Positions 52,131-60,846 of a DNA stretch of 64,000 nt are shown here, piece by piece. This DNA is from a candidate division NC10 bacterium CSP1-5. Its GTDB lineage: Bacteria; Methylomirabilota; Methylomirabilia; Methylomirabilales; CSP1-5. Made by a program: the position numbers and the translations under genes. The notes below the pieces were generated by a model. That model worked only from the letters and a program-made list of their open reading frames with translations. It was not told the DNA's origin and ran no database searches. Location of the stretch: contig LDXR01000001.1 of the NCBI GenBank assembly GCA_001443495.1, forward strand, positions 6,002-70,001, given 5' to 3'. Position 1 is the first letter of the stretch; every line of letters begins with the position of its first letter.

Positions 52131-53297
52131 CTACCCCTGCGCCCGGCTCCTCCGCTCGTCGCGAGCGCGCTCGCACACCAGGGCCGTTTCCTCCGCCATC
52201 CGCGCGTGCGAGAGGCTGCCCGCGACGGCCCGCCCGGCCTCCCCCCGTGTCCGCCGCAGGTTGGCATCCAACAAGGGGATGAGGCGGTCCGCAAGTCCCA
52301 CCGCATCGAGCGGATCGGGCAGGATCGCGTCCGCCGCAGTACCCTCCACGAGTTCCGCCGCGCCGTTGGTCGCCGATGTCACCACGGGAAGCCCAGCCCC
52401 CATAGCCTCCAGGCACACGTTGGCGCACGGATCGTACAGGGAAGGCAGCACAAACACGTCACCCGCATGGTACACCATCACCACGTCCGAGACCGGGCCC
52501 AGGAAGCGAACCGCGTCCGGGGGAAGTCCGTTCTCCCGGGCCAGTCGGAGATACGGCCTCGGCCGTCCCCGACCGACGACGAGGACGCGCACCCGGGTGC
52601 CAGGCGCCCGCGCGTGCATGATCCCCGCTGCCCGCACGAGAGATGCCACCCCCTTTCGGACGAAACCGCTGCCCACCAAGAGAAGGACGACGTCCCCGGT
52701 CGCGACGTTGAGGGCGTTTCGAGCGGATGTCCGCTGGGCCGCTGTCGGAGGCCGGAAGTGGTCCGAATCAACGCCGTTGTAAATGACCGTGATGCGTTCC
52801 GCCGGGACGCGATAATACCGGAGCAGGTCACCCCGGACCATGCGCGAATTCGCAATCACCCAGGGCGGATCATCTGCCTCAAGCAGGCGACGCTCCAACC
52901 AAAGAATGGCGCGGTGAAGCGGGTTCACAATCTCCCGCAACCGTGCCTGGAGACCCAGGGCGCGCGCCCGAGCCGCGAGCCACGCCTGGTGACAACCGTC
53001 TCCCGCTCGGAACACATCGGCCCCAGGGGTGCGATCGAGGGTCAGGACCACCTCGGCGGTCAGGCCGCGAGCCTCACGCACCGCTCGCAGGCCGAAGATG
53101 AGCATCCGAAGAGCCTCTGGACCCGGGAGGGAGGGAATCACATGCCGGCTCACTCCCACCGGCAACTGCGCCGCCCATCGCTCGGCCACAACGGTCACCG
53201 CGTGACCTCGCGCCACGAACTCGCCGGCCAGCCGCGCCACCGTCTGCTCGGCGCCACCAGCAAGCGCATGCCGGCGACGGATCAGGCCGATGCGCAT
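52131..53297 (-). CDS. Glycosyltransferase family 4 (WaaG/RfaG-like)
   Basis: 388 residues from the ATG at 53297, overlapping the upstream methyltransferase stop by one base. GT-B fold: N-terminal GGAEQTVARLAGEFVARGHAVTVVAE, a DVFRAGDGCHQAWL motif that is characteristic of LPS core glucosyltransferase I (WaaG), NSRMVRGDLLRYYRVPAERITVIYNGVD, and the donor-binding VLPSLYDPCANVCLEAMGAGLPVVTS. It probably adds a hexose to inner-core heptose. Sugar specificity is inferred from the WaaG-like motif. Confidence 0.86.
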   Translation of the reverse strand: MRIGLIRRRHALAGGAEQTVARLAGEFVARGHAVTVVAERWAAQLPVGVSRHVIPSLPGPEALRMLIFGLRAVREARGLTAEVVLTLDRTPGADVFRAGDGCHQAWLAARARALGLQARLREIVNPLHRAILWLERRLLEADDPPWVIANSRMVRGDLLRYYRVPAERITVIYNGVDSDHFRPPTAAQRTSARNALNVATGDVVLLLVGSGFVRKGVASLVRAAGIMHARAPGTRVRVLVVGRGRPRPYLRLARENGLPPDAVRFLGPVSDVVMVYHAGDVFVLPSLYDPCANVCLEAMGAGLPVVTSATNGAAELVEGTAADAILPDPLDAVGLADRLIPLLDANLRRTRGEAGRAVAGSLSHARMAEETALVCERARDERRSRAQG

Positions 53298-54046
53298 TAC
53301 GGTCCCTTGCGGAGGAGAGCGTGATATTCGTAGCTGAGGGCCGGCCAGCGAGCCCCGACCTGATCCAGCCAGGGCTTGAGCGCCGGCCACCGGCGAACCC
53401 ACCGCTCGTGCGTACGGAACGGAAATCCAAACGCTGCGACACGGATGGGAAGCAGGCCGGTCCCCCTGATCAAGCGCCGGAACTTCCAGTAGTCCAGCCG
53501 GTTGAAGTGCGCGTTGGGATCGATCGTCGGCTCGTTGACCCGGATGCGTCTCTTGAATAGCTTGAACCGGTTGTCCAGGGCCACCAGCACATGGCCGGCC
53601 GACCGCACGACGCGGGCCAGTTCACGCATCCCGGCAAAAGGATCGGGTAGATGGTCTAATGTCGTTGAGCAAATGGCCAGATCGAAAGCCCCGTCCCGAA
53701 ATGGCAACACCCCCCCGTCCCCCGCCACGCCTCGGAGCGCTGGGATCCGGACCAGCGCCGTAGCTACCCGCCCCACCGCAAGGTCGAGCACAACCATGTC
53801 GAGGTCTGGGGACAGCACTGCCTCGACGTGCCCCTCGGCGCAGCCGACGTCGAGCACCCGGGCAGGAGGTCTGACACACTCCCGAACGAGGCAGGCCAGA
53901 AGGTCCAGCCGTTGCTGCTTCAGGGTACGGGTCACCGGATCGGAAGACTCATAATAGTGGGCCGCATAATTGACCGCGTCCCGCTCGAAAAAGGATCGGG
54001 CCTCTCCGGGTGTCCGCCCTTCCCCTCGCCGACTCAGACCGCTCAT
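53297..54046 (-). CDS. SAM-dependent methyltransferase (class I)
   Basis: 249 residues. ARVLDVGCAEGHVEAVLSPDLDMVVLDLAVGR (motif I and II), GDGGVLPFRDGAFDLAICSTTLDHLPDP, ELARVVRSAGHVLVALDNRFKLFKRR. The N-terminus FFERDAVNYAAHYYESSDPVTRTLKQQRL resembles methyltransferases that accompany LPS glycosyltransferases. Overlaps the WaaG-like gene by one base. Confidence 0.83.
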   Translation of the reverse strand: MSGLSRRGEGRTPGEARSFFERDAVNYAAHYYESSDPVTRTLKQQRLDLLACLVRECVRPPARVLDVGCAEGHVEAVLSPDLDMVVLDLAVGRVATALVRIPALRGVAGDGGVLPFRDGAFDLAICSTTLDHLPDPFAGMRELARVVRSAGHVLVALDNRFKLFKRRIRVNEPTIDPNAHFNRLDYWKFRRLIRGTGLLPIRVAAFGFPFRTHERWVRRWPALKPWLDQVGARWPALSYEYHALLRKGP

Positions 54047-54059
54047 GCGCTGCTGCCCC

Positions 54060-55208
54060 TCACGATCCCGGAGGGGAGGAGGGGACCACTGACCGGGAAT
54101 TCGCCCTGTTGCGTGTCAACATCTCGGCGTACAAGACCTCCAGCCGATCGAGCATCGTCTCCACGGCAAACTCCTTTTCGACCAGCCGCCGCCCGGCGTT
54201 TCCCAGGCTCGCCCCTCGATCCGGATCAGAGAGAAGCGAAGTAATCGCAGCAGCCAGGGCCACCGGATCCCCGTGGGACACCAGCAGCCCAGTCTCCTCG
54301 TGCCTGATCGCTTCTGGAATCCCGCCCACCTGCGTGGCGACGACGGGCCGCCTCATGGCCAGGGCCTGGAGCAGGGCCTGAGGAACGCCCTCCGCAGCGG
54401 TGGAGGCGGAGACAACCACATCAAGGGCCGCGAGGACCTCCGGGATATCCTCTCGATGGCCGGCCATCATGACTATCTCCTTGAGGCCCATCTGCTCGAT
54501 CCACTGACCAATAGTCCGCCGCAGCGGACCATCGCCAACGATGAGGAAACGAGCCGACGGGACCTTCCTGACAATCAAGGGAACGGCCTCAAGGAAGAAC
54601 CGATGTCCTTTCCAGCTCCGAAGCACCGCGACGATGCCGATCAATGGGGTCGTTGCCTGTACGCCGAGTTCATGCCTCACCTGCTTTCCGTCCACCGTAT
54701 GAGGATCGAGCTGGCGTAAATCTACTCCCGTCGGAATGGAGATGACCTTCGATGGATTAAGGCGGAGCTTTGCAAGCAAATGCCGACGGATGGCCTCGCC
54801 CGTCGTCACGATTCTGTCGCAGAGGGTCCAGTACACCAGTCGAGAGAAGGGGTCCCTCTTGAGAGGAACAGAGAGATGACGAGTCCGGACCACGGGAACC
54901 CGGGCACTCCGGGCCGCGAGGGAAACCACCCAGCTATCGACAGAGCTGTGGGTGTTCACCAGCTCCACCCGTTCCTGCGTCAGGAGGCGGTGCATCTGCC
55001 AGGTCAGTCTGGGATCGATGGGTCTCCGAAACGAAAGGCACCACACCTCGAGTCCGGCCCTCTCCGCCCGCTTCGCGAGCTCGCTTTCGGGGTGGCAGGC
55101 CAGCAGCATCCGATGGCCCCGCTCACGCAGACCGATCAGCTCCAGGTGCACCCGCATCTCCTGCCCGCCCCAGCCCGGCGAGGACTCTGTATGGAGGATA
55201 GTGGTCAT
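54060..55208 (-). CDS. Glycosyltransferase family 4
   Basis: 382 residues from the ATG at 55208. GT-B fold: ILHTESSPGWGGQEMRVHLELIGLRERGH, RIVTTGEAIRRHLLAKLRLNPSKVISIPTGVD, IGIVAVLRSWKGHRFFLEA, and the donor site STAAEGVPQALLQALAMRRPVVATQVGG. The GGQEMR motif is seen in core- or O-antigen hexosyltransferases. Overlaps the next gene upstream by four bases. Acceptor and sugar unknown. Confidence 0.86.
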   Translation of the reverse strand: MTTILHTESSPGWGGQEMRVHLELIGLRERGHRMLLACHPESELAKRAERAGLEVWCLSFRRPIDPRLTWQMHRLLTQERVELVNTHSSVDSWVVSLAARSARVPVVRTRHLSVPLKRDPFSRLVYWTLCDRIVTTGEAIRRHLLAKLRLNPSKVISIPTGVDLRQLDPHTVDGKQVRHELGVQATTPLIGIVAVLRSWKGHRFFLEAVPLIVRKVPSARFLIVGDGPLRRTIGQWIEQMGLKEIVMMAGHREDIPEVLAALDVVVSASTAAEGVPQALLQALAMRRPVVATQVGGIPEAIRHEETGLLVSHGDPVALAAAITSLLSDPDRGASLGNAGRRLVEKEFAVETMLDRLEVLYAEMLTRNRANSRSVVPSSPPGS

Positions 55209-55819
55209 CCTTTTACGGCCTCGAGCTCCCACACGATGGAGCCAGCCGGGAAGATGAAGGCAAAGTGCCTCTCATACAACCGGCTGAAGCGATTGGCCAA
55301 GAACTCGAATCCGATCAATTTGAAGAAATCGTTGAAATAGATCCTCCGCCTCACAATCCGCAGCTTGGCCTTGTAATTGTCGTTCGCCGGATGGAAATAA
55401 TCCAGGGAGCCCCCCGCGAAGAAATGAATGTGCCCGGGATGCCTGTAGGCCTCGGCCCAGGTAAAATGCGGAACCTCGACGACGATCGTCCCGCCTGCCT
55501 TCGTGATCCGGTACAGTTCATCGATGATTTCCACGACATCTTTCAAGTGCTCCAGCACATGTCTCATCACCACCAGATCAAACGACCCGTCCTCGAACGG
55601 CCATGGCACCGCATTGAGATCGTGGCGGATGTCGGCCGATGGGTGGGGCCGGACGTCGATCCCAATCGCTCCAGGGAATTTCTGCGTTCCACACCCGACG
55701 TCCAGGATCCTGCCCCCGTTAAACCGCTCCGCCAACCGCCCGTAATAGTGCTTCGGCCTCTCAAACCACATGCCCCACCACCACCCTTTTCGTCCCCGCA
55801 GCCTTGCCTTCTTCGTCAC
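55205..55819 (-). CDS. SAM-dependent methyltransferase (class I)
   Basis: 204 residues. ILDVGCGTQKFPGAIGIDVRPHPSADIRHDLNAVPWPFEDGSFDLVVMRHVLEH shows motifs I-III; ELYRITKAGGTIVVEVPHFTW and YFHPANDNYKAKLRIVRRRIYFNDFFKLIG follow. This type is common beside glycan transferases. Three bases separate it from the next methyltransferase gene. Confidence 0.83.
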   Translation of the reverse strand: MTKKARLRGRKGWWWGMWFERPKHYYGRLAERFNGGRILDVGCGTQKFPGAIGIDVRPHPSADIRHDLNAVPWPFEDGSFDLVVMRHVLEHLKDVVEIIDELYRITKAGGTIVVEVPHFTWAEAYRHPGHIHFFAGGSLDYFHPANDNYKAKLRIVRRRIYFNDFFKLIGFEFLANRFSRLYERHFAFIFPAGSIVWELEAVKG

Positions 55820-55822
55820 TCC

Positions 55823-56500
55823 CTATTGCTTTCGCAACGAGACCACAATCCCATCGTTCAACAGTACATTCAACGTGACAAGACGTTCCATGACTCTCCT
55901 GCTCTCATGATCCTTGAAAAGCAGCTTGACCAAGGTGTAGAGCTTCAACATCCAGCAATGGATGATGAATCGGTACATTTTGACCGTGATCCGGACGCGG
56001 TGTATCCGATCAAGCACGAAGCCGTACCTTTCCGCAAATGAAATGAGGAACGACAGATTGATGGGGGAGATGTGAAGGTGTTCTCCCGCTGCAGGCATGC
56101 GCACCAGATGGGGAAACCCGTAAAATGTTCCGAACAGGAGAAAGCGCAGTCTGCTCTTGATGTTCAAAGGGTTCGGCGTCGAGATAAGGAGTATACCGTC
56201 CTTCTTCAGGATGCGATAAAACTCTCGAAGGGCATGATGGGTGTTCTCGATGTGTTCCAGACCTTCCAGGCATGCTACATAATCGAAGACGTCATCGTCA
56301 TAGGCAAGTGGTTCATTCAGATCCGCTCGCTGGAAGTTTCGAATCGAGGCATTCGTGAAAAGGTCTGCGGAGAAATACTCCCATGCACCGGACGTCAGTT
56401 CATGGAAAAGCCAACAGTTCCCCGATGGGATGTCTAGTATCTTTCCGGGTTTGGCGTCTGTAAAGTACCCGACAATCGCCTGTCTGACTTCCGGCTGCAT
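55823..56500 (-). CDS. SAM-dependent methyltransferase (class I), AT-richer gene
   Basis: 225 residues. KILDIPSGNCWLFHELTSGAWEYFSADLF (motif I variant), DVFDYVACLEGLEHIENTHHALREFYRILKKDGILLISTPNP (motifs II-III). The base composition is noticeably more AT-rich than its neighbours, suggesting a later arrival, as often in O-antigen clusters. Seven bases from the GT9 gene. Substrate unknown. Confidence 0.8.
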   Translation of the reverse strand: MQPEVRQAIVGYFTDAKPGKILDIPSGNCWLFHELTSGAWEYFSADLFTNASIRNFQRADLNEPLAYDDDVFDYVACLEGLEHIENTHHALREFYRILKKDGILLISTPNPLNIKSRLRFLLFGTFYGFPHLVRMPAAGEHLHISPINLSFLISFAERYGFVLDRIHRVRITVKMYRFIIHCWMLKLYTLVKLLFKDHESRRVMERLVTLNVLLNDGIVVSLRKQ

Positions 56501-56506
56501 CTCATC

Positions 56507-57619
56507 CTAACTCTTCGGCCCTCGTGATGACAGATCCGCCGTCATCGACCGCGACCCAGGACGACGACGGCCGCGGCTCTTCGCCAGCTGATCGTCGACC
56601 GCGGTAATGACCTCCTCGATCTTCAGGGTTTCCAGGCACTCACAGCGCTTTGTCACCTCACATCGCTTCGCCTGAAGTTGGCTGCAGAAAGGATCCCTCT
56701 TGAGGATGAGGTGTCCTTCGCCCCAGGGCCGCCAGTTCTGCTCCCTGGAAGGGCCAAAGAGGGCGACCACCGGGGTCTTGACCGCCGCGGCCATGTGCAT
56801 GGGGGCGGAATCCACACCGATGAAGAGACGGGAGCGGGCGATCAGGGCGGCCGCTTGCTTGAGGGTCAGCCGTCCGCTCAGGTCGATGACGGGGCGCCGG
56901 GCGCGGCCAATGATCCGCTGTGCCTTTTGGACCTCACGCTCGGCCGGCCCGCTGGTGATACAGACCGTCATCCCCTGCTCGGAAAGGTAATCGGCCACCT
57001 GAGCGAACCCTTCGTCAGTCCAACACTTGAACATCCACTTGGCGGTGGGGTGGATGGTCACTACCCCATCGTCCCCCTCCATACCCATGTCTCGAAGGAG
57101 CGTGTTGACAGCGGCCTCGGCCTGCGGATCGACGAAGAGCCGAAGATCCCTCGCATCAGGCTCGACGCCCAAGGCCTGTACCAGGTCCAGGTTGCTCTCC
57201 ACCACATGCTTTTCCCAGTCCTGGCGCACGATGTGAGTGAGAAGAAGGCGCCGCCCCAGAAACCCAGAACGACCCGGATCGTAACCGACCCGGATCCGGG
57301 CCCCCGAGAGAACGCCGAGGATCGCCTCCCGGTCTCCATTGCCCATCTCTACCGCCAGATCCGGCCGAATCTTCCGGAGCTGACTGACGAGCCGCCCCTC
57401 GTTTCTGATCCGCCCTACACCGCTCCCCCTCTCAAACGCGAGGACCTCCTCCAGATCCGGGTTCCCCGTGAGCATGTCATCGGTCCCCGCGTAGACCAAG
57501 GCACAGATCCGGCTCATCGGGAAGGCTTTCCGCAGGGCATGTATGGCGGGGGTGGCGAGGAGGACATCCCCGATATGCTTTAGCTTGATGACGAGGATCC
57601 GCTCAATCCCCGAGATCAC
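56507..57619 (-). CDS. Glycosyltransferase family 9 (heptosyltransferase, WaaQ-like)
   Basis: Adds heptose to the LPS core. 370 residues; ILVIKLKHIGDVLLATPAIHALRKAFP is the GT9 N-terminus, HPTAKWMFKCWTDEGFAQVADYL matches the WaaQ (heptosyltransferase III) pattern, and IARSRLFIGVDSAPMHMAAAVKTPVVALFGPS is the ADP-heptose site (D-x-x-P-x-H). CSQLQAKRCEVTKRCECL adds several cysteines near the end, a feature of WaaQ-type enzymes. An extra basic, serine-rich tail closes the protein. Confidence 0.88.
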   Translation of the reverse strand: MISGIERILVIKLKHIGDVLLATPAIHALRKAFPMSRICALVYAGTDDMLTGNPDLEEVLAFERGSGVGRIRNEGRLVSQLRKIRPDLAVEMGNGDREAILGVLSGARIRVGYDPGRSGFLGRRLLLTHIVRQDWEKHVVESNLDLVQALGVEPDARDLRLFVDPQAEAAVNTLLRDMGMEGDDGVVTIHPTAKWMFKCWTDEGFAQVADYLSEQGMTVCITSGPAEREVQKAQRIIGRARRPVIDLSGRLTLKQAAALIARSRLFIGVDSAPMHMAAAVKTPVVALFGPSREQNWRPWGEGHLILKRDPFCSQLQAKRCEVTKRCECLETLKIEEVITAVDDQLAKSRGRRRPGSRSMTADLSSRGPKS

Positions 57620-57627
57620 GCCTCACC

Positions 57628-58377
57628 TCACCCGCGATTCGACCGTTGGGCCTCGTAGAGCGCGGCGTACCGGAAAAAGGTCTGCAGCGCCTCGAGCCCG
57701 TGCCAGTACAGCCCGTATCGTCCATCGAGAAAGCCCAGCCGAAAGACATAGCGGTACACGAACTTCAGGGGAATCCCGAGGAAGCGCCACAGAGAGATCG
57801 GATTGTCCCGGCGCATCTCGACGTAGAGCATCGCATACCGCCCGGCTTTCTCCCAGTACTGCCGCAGGTCTCGGTAGCTATAGTGGAGCAAATCGCCCCG
57901 CAAACGACCCACCGACCCTGTGACGCGGATGCCTTCATGCAGGAGGCGATCTTCAAATGTCCCCCGATCACGCCGGAAGAGCCGCAGGTAATGCTGGGGA
58001 TACAGGCCTCCATGGACGAGGGGCTGGCCCAGGAAATAAAATCGGCGCGGAATGAGATAGCCCGCATGCCTGGACTGCCCATTCCGCACCGCGCGCAGGA
58101 TCTCTTCGCGGAGCGCCGGGGTGACCTCTTCATCGGCATCAACGCTCAAGACCCAGTCGCCCGTGGCCTTGGCCAGGGCCGAGGCTTTCTGCAGCCCGTA
58201 TCCCTTCCAATCCTCCTCGTACACATGCGGTGTGTAGGTCCGGGCGATCTCGCGCGTCCGATCACTGCTATGCGAATCGACGATAATGATCTCGTCGACC
58301 CACCGAACACTTTCGAGACACCGGCCAATCTGGGTTTCCTCATTACGGGTAATAACGATCGCGGAGATCGTCTCCAT
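57628..58377 (-). CDS. Glycosyltransferase family 2 (WaaE/KdtX-like)
   Basis: 249 residues. ISAIVITRNEETQIGRCLESVRWVDEIIIVDSHSSDRT (nucleotide-sugar site), GYGLQKASALAKATGDWVLSVDADEEVT (D-x-D), and a C-terminal amphipathic region with RYVFRLGFLDGRYGLYWHGLEALQTFFRYA. This matches lipooligosaccharide core beta-1,4-glucosyltransferases (WaaE). Eight bases before the GT9 gene. Confidence 0.88.
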   Translation of the reverse strand: METISAIVITRNEETQIGRCLESVRWVDEIIIVDSHSSDRTREIARTYTPHVYEEDWKGYGLQKASALAKATGDWVLSVDADEEVTPALREEILRAVRNGQSRHAGYLIPRRFYFLGQPLVHGGLYPQHYLRLFRRDRGTFEDRLLHEGIRVTGSVGRLRGDLLHYSYRDLRQYWEKAGRYAMLYVEMRRDNPISLWRFLGIPLKFVYRYVFRLGFLDGRYGLYWHGLEALQTFFRYAALYEAQRSNRG

Positions 58378-58674
58378 TGGTCACTCACAGCACACCGCCG
58401 CCGCGGAACCCACTCTCCCAGATACCGCCGGTCGATGCGACAATCGTCTCCCCGGGGTTCCTGGAACGTTTTACGTCCCCGGTGGGACATGTGATGCGAT
58501 CTCATCCAGATCGAGCACGCGCGGACGAATTCGCCCGGCCGCGGAACTCCCGCCGGCACCATGCGTCGCCGGGCTCGCCATGTCGCGCTGTCGGGATCGT
58601 GGTCCTGGTGGGGAACCTTCCGAAGGAACGGCGATCTCTGACCTGTTGAACGGATGACCGCGAACTGGCAACCC
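58378..58674. other. Gap without recognised gene
   Basis: About 300 bases between kdsD and the GT2 gene. Several frames are open for short stretches but none has a good Shine-Dalgarno, family similarity or neighbour overlap. On the plus strand VVLVGNLPKERRS (about 58596-58640) faintly recalls a glycosyltransferase start but stops at once; it could be a remnant. No repeat words were found. Confidence 0.3.
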
Positions 58675-59634
58675 TCACACCACGCCGACCTGGAGGAGGG
58701 CGTGCAGGTGAATCACCCCATCCGGCCGGCCTTGCGCATCGACGATGAGCAGGGAGGTGATCTTATGTTGCTCCATCACCTGGACAGCCCGAGCAGCCAA
58801 CTCGTCCCGTTCAATGATCTTCGGATACCGGGTCATGCACTCCTTGGCCCGTCGTTCGAGGAGGTCGGTGTGCTTCTCTAGTCCACGCCGGAGATCCCCG
58901 TCGGTAACCACTCCGGTGAGCCGACCCTCTGTGTCGACCACCGTGGTCATTCCGAGGCGTTTCATGCTAATCTCCAGGATGGCATCGCGCATCGGTGTTT
59001 CCTCGGAGACAACAGGCATCTCGGGCCCAACGTGCATCAGATCTCGCACGCGCAGGAGCAGGCGGCGGCCGAGCCGCCCTCTGGGATGAAGGACCGCAAA
59101 GTCCTCCGCCTTAAAGCCTCGCTTCTCAAACACGGCAACCGCCAGGGCATCTCCCATGGCGAGTGCCGCCGTGGTGCTCGCCGTCGGGGCCAGATTCAGC
59201 GGGCAGGCTTCTTCATCCACGCCCACATCGAGCGCCACGTCGCTCTCCTTGGCGAGGGGGGACTGGAGATTTCCCACGAGCGAAATGAGTGTGACGCCGA
59301 AGCGCTTGAGCGCCGGAAGGATCTCGATAATCTCCGTGGTGTCTCCGCTGTTCGATACGGCCACCACGACGTCCCCCTGCACAATCATCCCCAGATCCCC
59401 GTGGAGGCCCTCGGCCGGGTGCAGGTACAGGGCGGGAGTCCCTGTGCTGGTCAACGTGGCGGCAATCTTCTTGGCAATAAAACCGGACTTCCCCATCCCT
59501 GTCAGCACCACCCGCCCCCGGCACGCGACCATGAGCTCCACCGCTCGAATGAACCGCTCGTCCAAACGTGGAATCAGGGCCGCGACCGCGTCGGCCTCAA
59601 TTTTCAGCACTCGCCGCGCCATGTCCAGGATCAT
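58675..59634 (-). CDS. kdsD: Arabinose-5-phosphate isomerase
   Basis: Interconverts ribulose-5-P and arabinose-5-P, the entry to Kdo synthesis. 319 residues; SIS domain (about 35-170: VVLTGMGKSGFIAKKIAATLTSTGTPALYLHPAEGLHGDLGM, SNSGDTTE, APTASTTAALAMGDALAVA) followed by two CBS domains (about 205-319, RDLMHVGPEMPVV; MTRYPKIIERDELAARAVQVMEQHKI). The full-length, CBS-containing form. The promoter at 59676-59704 serves it; it does not adjoin kdsC. Confidence 0.95.
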   Translation of the reverse strand: MILDMARRVLKIEADAVAALIPRLDERFIRAVELMVACRGRVVLTGMGKSGFIAKKIAATLTSTGTPALYLHPAEGLHGDLGMIVQGDVVVAVSNSGDTTEIIEILPALKRFGVTLISLVGNLQSPLAKESDVALDVGVDEEACPLNLAPTASTTAALAMGDALAVAVFEKRGFKAEDFAVLHPRGRLGRRLLLRVRDLMHVGPEMPVVSEETPMRDAILEISMKRLGMTTVVDTEGRLTGVVTDGDLRRGLEKHTDLLERRAKECMTRYPKIIERDELAARAVQVMEQHKITSLLIVDAQGRPDGVIHLHALLQVGVV

Positions 59635-59675
59635 CGCCCCTACCTCAGTCTCTCCCGTCCTCGAGTCAGGATCGT

Positions 59676-59704
59676 ACCCTAAATTCTCCCGAGCAAAAAG
59701 TCAA
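59676..59704 (-). promoter_or_regulatory. Sigma-70 promoter of kdsD
   Basis: Minus strand: -35 TTGACT (59699-59704), 17-base spacer, -10 TAGGGT (59676-59681); the kdsD ATG is at 59634. Confidence 0.65.
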
Positions 59705-59715
59705 CTGAAAAGGAG

Positions 59716-60825
59716 TTACGGCTTCCCCTGATAGAACTCGCGAACACTCTCGGCCACATGGCTGATCTCGCCCGCACTGAGCTCCGGATACATGGGGAGG
59801 GAGAGGGACTCCTGCGCTGCCGCCTCGGCCACAGGAAAATCGCCTTCCTTGTAGCCGAGGTACCGGTAGGCCGGCTGCAGGTGAAGGGGAATGGGATAAT
59901 AGACCCCGGTCGAGATCCCTCGTTGGCGCAGGTGGGCCTGAAGCCGATCCCGATGTCGGACGCGGATCGTGTAGAGTGCGTACACCGGGTTGGCATATTT
60001 CATGACCGCGGGGATCTTCACGTCTTCGACATCCGTCAACAGTTCATCGTACTGGCCGGCATGCCTTCTTCTTGCTTCGTTCCACCGATCCAGATGTTGG
60101 AGCTTGACCAGCAGGACCGCTGCCTGGATCGAGTCCATCCGGGCGTTGTATCCCTCGACTTCATGGACCCCAGGTTCCGTCTGACCATGGTCCCTTCGCA
60201 GCCGGACATGCTCCGCGGCCTTGAGGTCGTTGGTCACGACGGCCCCAGCATCACCTAAAGCCCCCAGCGTCTTCGATGGATAAAAACTAAAGCACGTCAG
60301 GTGACTGGTGCCGCCAATCGGCCTCCCCTTATACTGGGCCCCGGCTGCCTGGCACGCATCCTCAATCACCGTCAGGCCGTGGACCCGGGCGACTTCCCGA
60401 ATCGCGTCGAGATCTGCTGGCTGTCCGTACAGATCCACCGGCACGATGGACTTCGTCCTCCGGGTGACGACCCCTTCGATCTTTTCCGGGTCGATCGTCA
60501 AGGCCCCTGGGTGGATATCCGCAAAGACCGGCCGTGCCCCCGCGGCAGTGATGGCTTCAGCCGTTGCGATAAAGGTATAGGGGCTCGTCACCACCTCATC
60601 CTCCGGTCCGACGCCGGCCGCCAGGAGGGCCAGGTGTAACGCGGCAGTCCCTGAGGAGACGGCACTGGCGTATGCGCCCCCGCAGTACTGGGCAAAGGCC
60701 TCCTCGAACTGCTCGATCCATTTCCCCCTCACATAGTGGCAGTCGGCAAGCACCTCACCGATGGCGCGCTGAATCTCTCGTTCCAACTGTCGAGTTTGCT
60801 TTTTGAGATCGACAAGAGGGATCAT
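59716..60825 (-). CDS. DegT/DnrJ/EryC1-family sugar aminotransferase
   Basis: PLP enzyme that aminates a nucleotide-linked keto-sugar. 369 residues. IPLVDLKKQTRQLEREIQRAI start, FAQYCGGAYASAVSSGTAALHLAL, VIEDACQAAGAQYKGRPIGG, and CFSFYPSKTLGALGDAGAVVTND with the PLP lysine in SKTLG. C-terminal YYPIPLHLQPAYRYLGYKEGDFPVAEAA is typical of the WecE/QdtB-like group. The product would be an amino sugar for the O-chain or glycan. The sugar dehydratase partner is not in the window. Confidence 0.9.
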   Translation of the reverse strand: MIPLVDLKKQTRQLEREIQRAIGEVLADCHYVRGKWIEQFEEAFAQYCGGAYASAVSSGTAALHLALLAAGVGPEDEVVTSPYTFIATAEAITAAGARPVFADIHPGALTIDPEKIEGVVTRRTKSIVPVDLYGQPADLDAIREVARVHGLTVIEDACQAAGAQYKGRPIGGTSHLTCFSFYPSKTLGALGDAGAVVTNDLKAAEHVRLRRDHGQTEPGVHEVEGYNARMDSIQAAVLLVKLQHLDRWNEARRRHAGQYDELLTDVEDVKIPAVMKYANPVYALYTIRVRHRDRLQAHLRQRGISTGVYYPIPLHLQPAYRYLGYKEGDFPVAEAAAQESLSLPMYPELSAGEISHVAESVREFYQGKP

Positions 60826-60846
60826 GCCGTCCCGGTCCTTTGGCGA

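Noticed and set aside
58377-58649. Plus-strand 90-codon frame between the GT2 gene and kdsD
   Set aside because: No Shine-Dalgarno, low-complexity composition, antisense position; a faint VLVGN-like segment is too short to call a glycosyltransferase remnant.
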